Assembly: GCA_018648945.1 (NCBI GenBank) | Contig: JABGQJ010000321.1 | Location: 1 to 8,326 of the forward strand | Origin: Victivallales bacterium | GTDB taxonomy: Bacteria > Verrucomicrobiota > Lentisphaeria > Oligosphaerales > Lenti-02 | DNA length: 8,326 nt | Reading direction: 5' to 3' | In this document: piece by piece, positions 1 to 6,380 of the stretch | How the letters are laid out: every line of letters begins with the position of its first letter | How positions within the stretch are numbered: position 1 is the first letter of the stretch | The notes under the pieces: model-generated | Told to the model about the DNA's origin: nothing | Database searches by the model: none | What the model saw: only the letters and a program-made list of their open reading frames with translations | Position numbers and translations under genes: made by a program

Positions 1-2154
1 GTACTCCTGCGTGCCCATGCGCGCAAGGTGGGGGAGCACATGGCCATGCTCGACGGGATTCCGGCCGCCAGTCTGTTCCACTTCACCGAATACCTGACGG
101 GCGGCTTCGACAAGCAGTACCCCGACCATCTTCCCGTGCGCGAGAGCTACGGCACTGGCGAGCAGTTTGCCGAACTGTACCGCAAGGGGCAGAAGATGGG
201 GCATCTGATGATGCCTTACACCAACACCTCCTGGTGGTGCATTGGTCCCAAGGGACCCACCTTCGAGCGGGCGGGCAACGCCCCGCTGCTGCGCAAGCTG
301 GACGGGTCGCTGAGCAAGGAACGCTATGCCACCAACGAAGGCTACACCGTTTGCTACTGGCACCCGGAGCAGATTGCCGTGCACCGGCGGACCCATCAAG
401 AGATGGTGGTGCAGTACCCCAGTGACGTGCTCTTCCAAGACCAAATCGGTGCCCGCGGCTTCCGCTGGGACACGAGCGACGCCGCGCCCTATGCCACGAG
501 TGCGGTGGAAGGCCTGAACTCCCTGGCCATGGAGGACGCCGAGAAGGTCCCGGTGGCCACCGAGGATGGCTACGACCGCGTCGCCCAGTTCGAGACCATG
601 CTCTGTGGCATGGCCTGGGGCATGATCCCTGCCGCTGGTCGGCATGCGTCCGGGCACAACCGCCTGAAGTTCATGGATGGCGAGTGGGAGTTCTTCCCGC
701 TGCTGGGCTATCTGGCCCATGACAACTGCCTGTTCACTGCCCACGACCTGGGGCATTTCATCTCTAATCCCGAGCGCCTCGCCTACGCCCTCGCCTTTGG
801 CTACGGCATGACCGAGGTGAGCAACGTGGCCCGTCTGAAACAGCCCGAGCACCGAGCGTGGCTATTCTGGCTGGACGCCGTGCAGAAGACGGTCTGCGCC
901 GAGTATGGCGGGCAGCCGCTGCTTGACTTCACCTACCCGCTGGCCGACGTGCCGGGAGCAAACCGGAGCGTCATGCTGGCCCGCTATCAGGGGGTGACTG
1001 TACTTAGCAACACCAGCGATGAGCCGCTGTCCATGTCGTCGATCAAGGCTCCCGAGTTCGCGGCTTATGCCAAGGCCACCGTGGCAGGTCCCGGCTTCCT
1101 CGCCGTCGGGCCGAACGTGCAGGCGGGCATGCTGCACCAACCGGAGGGCCCGGCGTTCGCGTTTGCCGTGCGACAGATTGATGGCAAGACCCGGGGCGGG
1201 GTGCTCGCCGAGTCCGGGCAGCTGGTTCCGGCGGGTGTGCCCACGGATCTGCTACGCAAGGTCTCCTGGCAGGAGCTCGACAAGGAGCAGGAGACGAGCC
1301 AACCCCGTGCCAAGGGACAGTTGGCTACCCCCGAGGCAGCGGCCAAGAAAGGCTACGCGATGCCCGATGGGCTGGCTGGGAAAGCCCCCATTGTCTGGCG
1401 CGGGCGGTCCCGCACCATCGTGGTCCCGGTGCTCGCGGATGCTCCCGACTCCTGGGTAGATCTGGACGGTGCCGCGTGGCTCAAGGCCCTGACTGCCAGC
1501 CCGCAGCTCAAGCAGGCTGGCTACGAGATCAAGGCGGTAACCAGCACCAAGGAGCTCATGGCAATGCTCAGAGCCACGGCCCCGAATCGCCCCTTCGCCG
1601 TGGTGAACCCCGGCGGGGAGTACTTCCACGGGGACCAGCCGGACGAGGGCGAGACGCTGGCCACCATCAAAGACTACATCCGCCACGGCGGCATCTGGTG
1701 GGAGACAGGCGGCTACTCCTTCCACAGCTACGCGTATCCCGGTGCCGAGGGGAAGTGGCAAACCAAGGGCATTGGGCCACGGGGGGCAAGCACCTTCGGT
1801 TTCGGCTGCGGCAGTCACGATGTGGAGGACCCGCCTCGCGTGCTCAAGGTCACCGACGAGGGCCGAGTCTGGCTGGGGGCAGCGCGCGCGGCAGAGCTGG
1901 CGCGACTGCGCTCCGGTGTGCAGCGCCCGTTCACCGGTCGGCCCGAGGCCCTCAATCTGGTCCTGGGTGGCCGGGATGGGTTTGTCGCAGGCATCCGGCT
2001 GGATGGGTGGGGCTGGCTCTGGCATCTCGGTGGTTTCCGCCCCGATCCCAAGGCGGCACAGTTGGCTGTGGTTGGGGTCTTGGAGCACCTGGCAGCCCAG
2101 CCCTGGCCAGTGCCGCCGCGATCCAAACAGGGCCTCTTCTGGAGCCTGAAGTAG
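1..2154 (+). CDS. Glycoside-hydrolase-like TIM-barrel protein (DUF6259-like) with C-terminal amidotransferase-like domain, 5' partial
   Basis: The frame is open from base 1, so the true start is probably upstream; the first start codon in the window is GTG at 28, giving 708 residues, and numbering here uses it. Residues 1 to about 300 look like a TIM-barrel glycosidase: FHFTEYLTGGFDKQYPDHLP, then HLMMPYTNTSWW (59-70), PSDVLFQDQIGAR (131-143) and VATEDGYDR (176-184). D133 or D138 and E179 are plausible catalytic acids by position in such barrels; this is inference. Residues about 300-400 look like an all-beta region. Residues about 465-690 resemble a class I amidotransferase/ThuA-like fold: AVVNPGGEYFHG (524-535), IKDYIRHGGIWWETGGYSF (547-565). 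ETGGYSF lies where an amidotransferase would have its nucleophile Cys, so this domain is probably non-catalytic. No signal peptide can be judged because the N-terminus is missing. The MDR dehydrogenase gene follows within 25 bp, suggesting one transcript. The DUF6259 assignment is from memory of the family and is moderate; a glycan-active role is inference. Confidence 0.72.
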   Translation, partial: VLLRAHARKVGEHMAMLDGIPAASLFHFTEYLTGGFDKQYPDHLPVRESYGTGEQFAELYRKGQKMGHLMMPYTNTSWWCIGPKGPTFERAGNAPLLRKLDGSLSKERYATNEGYTVCYWHPEQIAVHRRTHQEMVVQYPSDVLFQDQIGARGFRWDTSDAAPYATSAVEGLNSLAMEDAEKVPVATEDGYDRVAQFETMLCGMAWGMIPAAGRHASGHNRLKFMDGEWEFFPLLGYLAHDNCLFTAHDLGHFISNPERLAYALAFGYGMTEVSNVARLKQPEHRAWLFWLDAVQKTVCAEYGGQPLLDFTYPLADVPGANRSVMLARYQGVTVLSNTSDEPLSMSSIKAPEFAAYAKATVAGPGFLAVGPNVQAGMLHQPEGPAFAFAVRQIDGKTRGGVLAESGQLVPAGVPTDLLRKVSWQELDKEQETSQPRAKGQLATPEAAAKKGYAMPDGLAGKAPIVWRGRSRTIVVPVLADAPDSWVDLDGAAWLKALTASPQLKQAGYEIKAVTSTKELMAMLRATAPNRPFAVVNPGGEYFHGDQPDEGETLATIKDYIRHGGIWWETGGYSFHSYAYPGAEGKWQTKGIGPRGASTFGFGCGSHDVEDPPRVLKVTDEGRVWLGAARAAELARLRSGVQRPFTGRPEALNLVLGGRDGFVAGIRLDGWGWLWHLGGFRPDPKAAQLAVVGVLEHLAAQPWPVPPRSKQGLFWSLK

Positions 2155-2176
2155 ACGCGTGACTATCCCGGAGACC

Positions 2177-3139
2177 ATGTGGGCGGCGGTATTCGACGGT
2201 GAGCTTCGGCTTGTGCGTCGCCCCGTGCCCTCGCCGCCGCTCGGTTGGGGATTGGTCCGCGTGGATCTGGCAGGTGTCTGCCGGACGGATCTGGAGATTC
2301 TGAAGGGGTACATGGGGTTCGCGGGAATCCCTGGTCACGAGTTTGTGGGGACCATCGCCGCCTGCGAGGAGGCGGGCCGGATTGGCCAGCGTGTGGTGGG
2401 GGAGATCAACGCTGCCTGTGGCGAATGCGACTGGTGTGCCCGCGATCTCGGGAGGCATTGTCCCAACCGCACGGTGTTGGGCATCGTGGGCCTGGATGGC
2501 TGCTTCGCGGAGTACTGCATGTTGCCGCTGGCGAACTTGCTCCCAGTCCCCGACGCGATCTCGGACGAGCGGGCTGTGTTCGTGGAACCCCTCTCCGCCG
2601 CCTGCGAGATTCTGGAGCAGACCCCGGTGGCCGCGACCGACCGCGTTGTCGTGCTGGGCGACGGGCGGCTGGGCATTCTCTGTGCGTGGGTACTCGCCAC
2701 GGTCTGCCCGAATGCCCTGCTTGTGGGGCGGCACGAAGACAAGCTTGCGAAGGCTCAGTGGCACGGTCTGCAGACCTGTCTCTCTCCCATGCCAGCATCT
2801 GCCCAGGGCGCTGACCTTGTGGTGGAGGCCACGGGTCGCCCCGAAGGCCTGGGCGAGGCTATTGCCTGCTGCCGTCCACGCGGGACCATTGTCCTCAAGT
2901 CCACCATCGTGGCCGAAAACGGCTTCAATCTGTCCCCAGTAGTCGTTGCCGAACAGACCATCGTTGGCTCCCGTTGCGGACAGTTTCGCGACGGGCTGGC
3001 CCTACTGGAGCAGTACCCCGACCTGCCCCTGGAACGCCTCGTCAGCGCCCGTCTGCCGTTAGCGGAAATCGGCGAAGCTGTGGCTTTGGCTGAGGCCGGG
3101 GCCTTGAAAGTGCTTGTAGAACCGGGAATGATGGGATAG
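2177..3139 (+). CDS. Zinc-dependent MDR-family alcohol/polyol dehydrogenase
   Basis: Medium-chain dehydrogenase/reductase that would oxidise an alcohol or polyol (or reduce the carbonyl) with NAD(P) in the cytoplasm. Numbering follows a GTG start at 2159 (326 aa). Catalytic zinc ligands are C41 (GVCRTD), H60 and E61 (GHEFVG), with E144 (FVEPL) as a possible fourth. The structural zinc site is complete: C87-x2-C90-x2-C93-x7-C101. The Rossmann turn is GDGRLG (167-172). It is shorter than classical 340-380 aa alcohol dehydrogenases, as in a compact MDR-like group with the same GHEFVG and GCFAEY signatures. I prefer ATG at 2177 (320 aa) because the protein then begins MWAAVFDGE, the normal family start; GGAG at 2170-2173 precedes it closely. 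The GTG lies 4 bp after the upstream stop with a poorer Shine-Dalgarno. Either way it is probably translationally linked to the upstream gene. The last codons (PGMMG) lie inside the purine-rich arm of the downstream repeat. Substrate unknown. Confidence 0.9.
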   Translation: MWAAVFDGELRLVRRPVPSPPLGWGLVRVDLAGVCRTDLEILKGYMGFAGIPGHEFVGTIAACEEAGRIGQRVVGEINAACGECDWCARDLGRHCPNRTVLGIVGLDGCFAEYCMLPLANLLPVPDAISDERAVFVEPLSAACEILEQTPVAATDRVVVLGDGRLGILCAWVLATVCPNALLVGRHEDKLAKAQWHGLQTCLSPMPASAQGADLVVEATGRPEGLGEAIACCRPRGTIVLKSTIVAENGFNLSPVVVAEQTIVGSRCGQFRDGLALLEQYPDLPLERLVSARLPLAEIGEAVALAEAGALKVLVEPGMMG

Positions 3140-3200
3140 GAAAGAGGGGGGAATACTGGAATGATTGAATGATGGAGTAGTGGGGAGATCAATCGAGTCG

Positions 3201-3236
3201 GTCGGATCGGACGAATCAGTCGGATCAGACGAATCG
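3201..3236. repeat. Tandem 18-bp repeat (two copies) built of 9-bp half units
   Basis: Two adjacent 18-bp copies, 3201-3218 and 3219-3236, agree at 16 of 18 positions. Each divides into two 9-bp half units of consensus GWCGRATCR, at 3201, 3210, 3219 and 3228. A degraded unit may precede at about 3192-3200. Because the period is a multiple of three, reading through gives a Ser-Asp-rich tripeptide-like repeat in either direction. That is an artefact of the period and not evidence for a protein. Confidence 0.85.
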
Positions 3237-3280
3237 GGCACAGCGGGGAGTCTTACCTTCCCAATCCCCTCCCATCCCCC

Positions 3281-3317
3281 ATTCCATCATTCCATCATTC
3301 CATCATTCCCCCATTCC
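3281..3317. repeat. 8-bp tandem repeat ATTCCATC in the pyrimidine-rich arm
   Basis: Three exact copies of ATTCCATC run from 3281 to 3304, followed by a variant ATTCCCCC (3305-3312) and a partial ATTCC (3313-3317). The reverse complement, GATGGAAT, is echoed in the left arm as GGAATGATTGAATGATGGA-like sequence (3158-3176). This tandem repeat is therefore part of the inverted structure rather than an independent element. Confidence 0.85.
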
Positions 3318-3344
3318 AGTACTCCCTTCCCCCTCCCCCTCCCC

Positions 3345-3350
3345 GGAGAG
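3345..3350 (+). promoter_or_regulatory. Ribosome binding site of the isomerase gene, abutting the repeat
   Basis: GGAGAG lies directly after the C-tract that ends at 3344; its GGAG core is 7 nt before the ATG at 3356. It supports that start. The junction shows that the repeat region ends exactly at the translation signal. Confidence 0.7.
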
Positions 3351-3355
3351 ACCCA

Positions 3356-4168
3356 ATGAAATTCGCCATGTGCAATGAGTTCTGCGAGAAGTGGCCGGTC
3401 GAGGACGCGATCCGGCTGGCCCGTGATGTCGGCTACGAGGGCGTGGAAGTCGCGCCCTTCACCATCGCTGGGGACGTGAACCAGATCTCTCCCGGCCGCC
3501 GGGACCAGATTCGGTCCGCCGCTGAGGAAGCAGGCGTCGAGATCATCGGGCTGCACTGGCTCCTCGTCGGTCCGAAGGACGTGCATATGACCACGGCGGA
3601 CGATGCGACGCGGCAGCGCACCCAGCAGTACTTCCTGGACCTGATCGGCCTCTGTGGCGATCTGGGCGGCGACCGCATGGTCATCGGCTCGCCCAAGCAG
3701 CGCAGCGTCGAGCCCGGCAGCACCTACGAACAGGCCTGGGGGCGCGCCATCGACCTCTTCAAGGGGCTCCTCCCGCTCGCCGAGGAGAAGGGCATCGTGC
3801 TCTGCATCGAGCCCTTGGCCCGGACGGAGACCGACTTCATCTACACCGCCGCCGAGGGGGCCCGGATGGTGGATGAGATCGGCCATCCCAACTTCCGCCT
3901 GCACATTGATGTCAAAGCCATGTGCGACGAAGGCCGCCCACTGGACGAGGTCATCCGCGATGGAGCCGGGCGGGTTGGCCATTTCCATGTGAACGACGCC
4001 AACCGCAACGGTCCCGGCTGGGGCGACACGGATTACGGTCCCATCGTGCAGGCCGTGCGCGAGATTGGCTACGATGACTACGCATCGGTCGAGGTCTTCG
4101 ACTTCCAGTACGATCCCAAGCACATCGCCCAGAGCAGCCTCGACTTCCTGCAACGCGCGTTCGCGTAG
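3356..4168 (+). CDS. Sugar phosphate isomerase/epimerase-type protein (xylose-isomerase-like TIM barrel)
   Basis: A 270-residue single-domain TIM barrel of the AP-endonuclease-2/xylose-isomerase superfamily, predicted to interconvert keto sugars or related polyols by proton transfer at a divalent metal. Four metal ligands are visible at the canonical strand ends: E152 (CIEPLAR), D185 (LHIDVKAM), H211 (GHFHVNDAN) and E246 (SVEVFDF). The order and spacing match D-tagatose/D-psicose 3-epimerases, in which the two glutamates also act as acid and base. H67 (IGLHW) is a typical substrate-side histidine. The sequence starts at MKFAMCNEF with no signal peptide, so it is cytoplasmic. Family members also include inosose and hydroxypyruvate isomerases, so the substrate cannot be named. 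It is separated from the upstream dehydrogenase by the repeat spacer, so co-transcription depends on whether that spacer stops RNA polymerase. The neighbours suggest carbohydrate catabolism (inference). Confidence 0.9.
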   Translation: MKFAMCNEFCEKWPVEDAIRLARDVGYEGVEVAPFTIAGDVNQISPGRRDQIRSAAEEAGVEIIGLHWLLVGPKDVHMTTADDATRQRTQQYFLDLIGLCGDLGGDRMVIGSPKQRSVEPGSTYEQAWGRAIDLFKGLLPLAEEKGIVLCIEPLARTETDFIYTAAEGARMVDEIGHPNFRLHIDVKAMCDEGRPLDEVIRDGAGRVGHFHVNDANRNGPGWGDTDYGPIVQAVREIGYDDYASVEVFDFQYDPKHIAQSSLDFLQRAFA

Positions 4169-4216
4169 CGAGATAGGGAGTACCGTTTCTGGCCGCCGTA
4201 CCCGGCAGAATGCCCG

Positions 4217-4223
4217 AGGAGGT
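4217..4223 (+). promoter_or_regulatory. Strong Shine-Dalgarno for the long GNAT start
   Basis: AGGAGGT is a full match to the anti-Shine-Dalgarno sequence, 5 nt before the ATG at 4229. It argues that the signal-peptide-like leader is really translated. Confidence 0.75.
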
Positions 4224-4228
4224 CACAG

Positions 4229-4807
4229 ATGAAGTCCAGACTCCCGTTCCTGCTGATCGTGGCCTTCGCGGTTTGTGTTGGAGCCCAGAAGCCAGCCGGA
4301 AAGGAGGCACGTATGCATCGGATCAAAACCAAGCGACTTGTCCTACGGCCGTTCGCGGCCACCGACTGGCGGGATTTCCAGGCGCTGGGGATCGACTGGA
4401 AGGCGGCTCCGGGACCAGCGTTCGACAAGTGGCCCACATCGGCGGAAGCGGCCAAGGGGTCCGTGGTCCACATGTCCACCAGAGGCAACTACTTCGCCAT
4501 GTCCTTGCGGGACTCGGGCAAGGTGGTCGGTCTGCTCGCCATCAACGGCATGGACGCGAAGAAGCAGCTCGATCTGGGGCACGTGATCCTATCGACCTAC
4601 CAGGACAACGATCACGACCAAGAAGCTCTCAAGGCGATGATTCAGCACTGCTTCGACGTGCGGGGGGCCCTCTCGATCATCACGAACAACGCCCCCGACC
4701 ACGCCGCGCAGATCGCCCCCCTGAAGGCCCTCGGCTTCACCAACACGAACCCGGAGCACAAGGGCGAGCTGGTGATCGCGAAGGCCCAGTGGGAACAGCG
4801 GCAGTAG
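4229..4807 (+). CDS. GNAT-like acetyltransferase with an N-terminal signal-like extension; possible second start at 4313
   Basis: From ATG 4229 the product is 192 residues. Residues 1-20 (MKSRLPFLLIVAFAVCVGAQ) look like a Sec signal peptide, with possible cleavage after VGA; there is no proper lipobox. From M29 (ATG 4313, in frame, 164 aa) it reads as a RimJ/RimL-type GNAT protein: MHRIKTKRLVLRPFAATDW, a beta strand at VVGLLAING, then LGHVILSTYQ, and a C-terminal APLKALGF with ELVIAKAQWEQR. GNAT enzymes transfer an acyl group from cytosolic acetyl-CoA, so export would be surprising. The acetyl-CoA-binding loop, usually Q/R-x-x-G-x-G/A, reads YQDNDHDQEAL (124-134), acidic and glycine-free. It may be a divergent or inactive member, or a subfamily with its own loop. 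Both starts have strong Shine-Dalgarno sequences. It lies 60 bp after the isomerase gene, same strand, and converges with the sulfatase gene. Acceptor unknown. Confidence 0.8.
   Translation: MKSRLPFLLIVAFAVCVGAQKPAGKEARMHRIKTKRLVLRPFAATDWRDFQALGIDWKAAPGPAFDKWPTSAEAAKGSVVHMSTRGNYFAMSLRDSGKVVGLLAINGMDAKKQLDLGHVILSTYQDNDHDQEALKAMIQHCFDVRGALSIITNNAPDHAAQIAPLKALGFTNTNPEHKGELVIAKAQWEQRQ
4301..4307 (+). promoter_or_regulatory. Strong Shine-Dalgarno inside the GNAT gene, before the internal start
   Basis: AAGGAGG lies 5 nt before the in-frame ATG at 4313. It is as strong as the upstream site and has the same spacing. It would give a 164-residue cytoplasmic GNAT protein starting at the normal family N-terminus. 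Confidence 0.7.
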
Positions 4808-4833
4808 ATCTGCAGCGCGGCGCGATCCCGAAC

Positions 4834-6252
4834 TCAGACAAAGCGTCGACGGGCGAAGGCGTGCGCGTTGCCAGCATGCGGCAGCGTGGCTGGGCAGGGG
4901 CGGCCCGGCACGAGTTCCCCGTCGGCCACGACGTCGTCCGGCCGGTCGGCCAGACGCTCCGCCAAGCGTTGCCGCCAGATGGCCACGCGCGAGGCGGCCT
5001 GGGGACTGACGGCCAGATCGTGGCGCTCCTCGGGGTCCTGCGTCAGATCAAAGAGCAGTTCGCGACCGGTCGCCGGGTTCCAGAGGTACTTCTCGGTGCC
5101 ATCTGTCAGGCCGTGTTCGAAGCCGGCATGCTCGATGTGCAACACCTCCCGGCAGGGCGCCTCCTCACCTCGGAGCATCGGCACGAGGCTCTGCCCATCG
5201 ACGGATTCGGGAATCGGGACGCCAGCCAGTTCGAGGAGCGTGGGCATGATGTCGGCGTGGGTGCAGGGCGCATCGACACTGGTCCCGCGCTGCAGTCCCA
5301 GCGACTCGGGTCCCGCGACGGCGAAAGGCACGCGGGCCGAGCCCTCCAGGGGGTGGCCTTTGCGCCACAGGTAGTGATCGCCAAGAAGCTCGCCGTGGTC
5401 GCTGGTGAAGACGATCAGGGTGTCGCGGGCCGAAAGGCCCACGATGGGGTTGAGCAAGCGGCGGAGCTGGTCGTCGATATGGTTGATCAGTCCATAGTAG
5501 GCGGCGCGGGTGCTGAGCGAGGCCTCGCCTTGGAGATCCACCCGGTGAGGAGCGACCAAGTCGGTCTCGCCCGCGCCCGGTGGCGTGGCCCAATCGCCAA
5601 TCGCCGGCTCGGGCACTCCCGTGCGCAGGTAGCGATCCAGGTAGAAGGCGGGCGGCTGCAGCGGGGGATGCGCCCCGATGAAGGAGACGGTCAGGAAGAA
5701 CGGACAGGACGGGTCTCGCCGCCGCAGAAAGTGCAGCGCCCGATCCACGGTCCAGTTCGTCTGGTGCAGATGCTCGTCGAGGTGCCAGGGATGCGCGGTC
5801 CAGTCATTGTGCATCACGCCGCCGCCGTACCAACCCGTCTGCCCGGAGGGGCCATGGGTGCGCAGATACTCGTCGTAGTCGCTGTCCTCGGTATGGCAGG
5901 CGATTTCCATGGCCTCGTAGCCATGCCGGCGGCGGGCCGGGAACTGGTGCATGCTGCGCCCGACCAGATGGGTCTGGTAGCCATGGTCGCGCAGGACGCC
6001 GGGCAAAGTGGGCGTATCCCATTCCAGTCCTTCACGATAGCCAACCAGGCCGTGAGTCTGGGGCAACTGCCCAGTCAGCATGGAGCGACGGGCGGAAATG
6101 CAGGAGGGACAGGCGGAGTAGAAGCGCCCGAAGCGCACCCCGTTGTGGGCGATATTGTCCAAGTTGGGCGTCAGCAGCACGGGATGGTTCTCGTAGCCGA
6201 CACAATCGGCCCGGTGCTGTTCGGTGACGATGAAGATGATATTGGGGCGCAT
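4834..6252 (-). CDS. Sulfatase (alkaline phosphatase superfamily) with variant active-site residues
   Basis: A 472-residue S1-type sulfatase, expected to hydrolyse a sulfate ester using a formylglycine made from Cys. It starts MRPNIIFIVTEQHRADCVGY, with no signal peptide, so it appears cytoplasmic; GAGG about 10 nt upstream of the start is a modest ribosome site. The modification motif is C51-ISAR55 within CPSCISARRSMLTGQ, with Ser where Pro or Ala is usual. Metal and catalytic residues present are H195 (IGAHPP), D285-H286 (TSDHGELLGDH) and K298 (WRKGHPLEGSARVPF). Differences from the textbook set are E11 in place of the first metal Asp, and GRSMHQ (98-103) where GKxH is usual. The C-terminal half has the normal THADIMPTLLELAGV and LFDLTQDPEERHDLA signatures. 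It converges with the GNAT gene, with 26 bp between stop codons and no clear terminator, and is divergent from typA. No maturase gene (anSME) is in the window. The substrate could be a sulfated sugar (inference); related phosphonate or phosphodiester hydrolases are alternatives. Confidence 0.92.
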   Translation of the reverse strand: MRPNIIFIVTEQHRADCVGYENHPVLLTPNLDNIAHNGVRFGRFYSACPSCISARRSMLTGQLPQTHGLVGYREGLEWDTPTLPGVLRDHGYQTHLVGRSMHQFPARRRHGYEAMEIACHTEDSDYDEYLRTHGPSGQTGWYGGGVMHNDWTAHPWHLDEHLHQTNWTVDRALHFLRRRDPSCPFFLTVSFIGAHPPLQPPAFYLDRYLRTGVPEPAIGDWATPPGAGETDLVAPHRVDLQGEASLSTRAAYYGLINHIDDQLRRLLNPIVGLSARDTLIVFTSDHGELLGDHYLWRKGHPLEGSARVPFAVAGPESLGLQRGTSVDAPCTHADIMPTLLELAGVPIPESVDGQSLVPMLRGEEAPCREVLHIEHAGFEHGLTDGTEKYLWNPATGRELLFDLTQDPEERHDLAVSPQAASRVAIWRQRLAERLADRPDDVVADGELVPGRPCPATLPHAGNAHAFARRRFV

Positions 6253-6380
6253 GGGGCAGTTTCCTCATTGGCGGGGGGGGATGCGCTACACTACACGCCT
6301 CGACCGGGGCTGCCACATGCGCAACTGTCGATTGGGCAGCACGAAACGCCCGACTCAGGAAGCGGCGGGAGCTGTGGGAG

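Larger units (their letters stand above)
3124..3344. repeat. Long imperfect inverted-repeat region with strand-skewed arms, filling the spacer between two genes
   Basis: The spacer from the dehydrogenase end to the next ribosome binding site is almost wholly repetitive. The left arm (3124-3189) contains a single C in 66 bases; the right arm (3251-3344) contains a single G in 94 bases. The best-matched block is 3151-3176 against the reverse complement of 3299-3324, identical at 22 of 26 positions by eye and centred on TACTGGAATG. The lone C (3156) and lone G (3319) are partners in this alignment. Between the arms lies a separate tandem repeat (3201-3236). If transcribed, the arms could pair around a loop of about 120 nt. 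No open frame here looks like a protein. It could be a terminator or insulator, a dispersed intergenic repeat family, or a non-autonomous mobile repeat; the sequence alone does not decide. Confidence 0.8.

Noticed and set aside
1252..2313. A 353-codon minus-strand frame opposite the first gene
   Set aside because: Shadow of the GH-like coding frame, with low-complexity composition and no family signature.
3201..3304. CRISPR array
   Set aside because: Units are 8-18 bp and directly adjacent with no unique spacers, and there is no cas gene nearby.
3165..3359. Small open frame reading Ser-Val-Gly-Ser-Asp-Glu repeats through the spacer
   Set aside because: The peptide repeat results from the 9-bp DNA period; both strands give similar strings, and there is no ribosome site.
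4176..4203. Hairpin GGG(A)GTAC / GTACCC between the isomerase and GNAT genes as a terminator
   Set aside because: The stem is short with a bulge and a 14-nt loop, and no T-run follows.
4808..4833. Bidirectional terminator between the convergent GNAT and sulfatase genes
   Set aside because: Only 26 bp, with no stem longer than a few bases and no flanking A/T runs.
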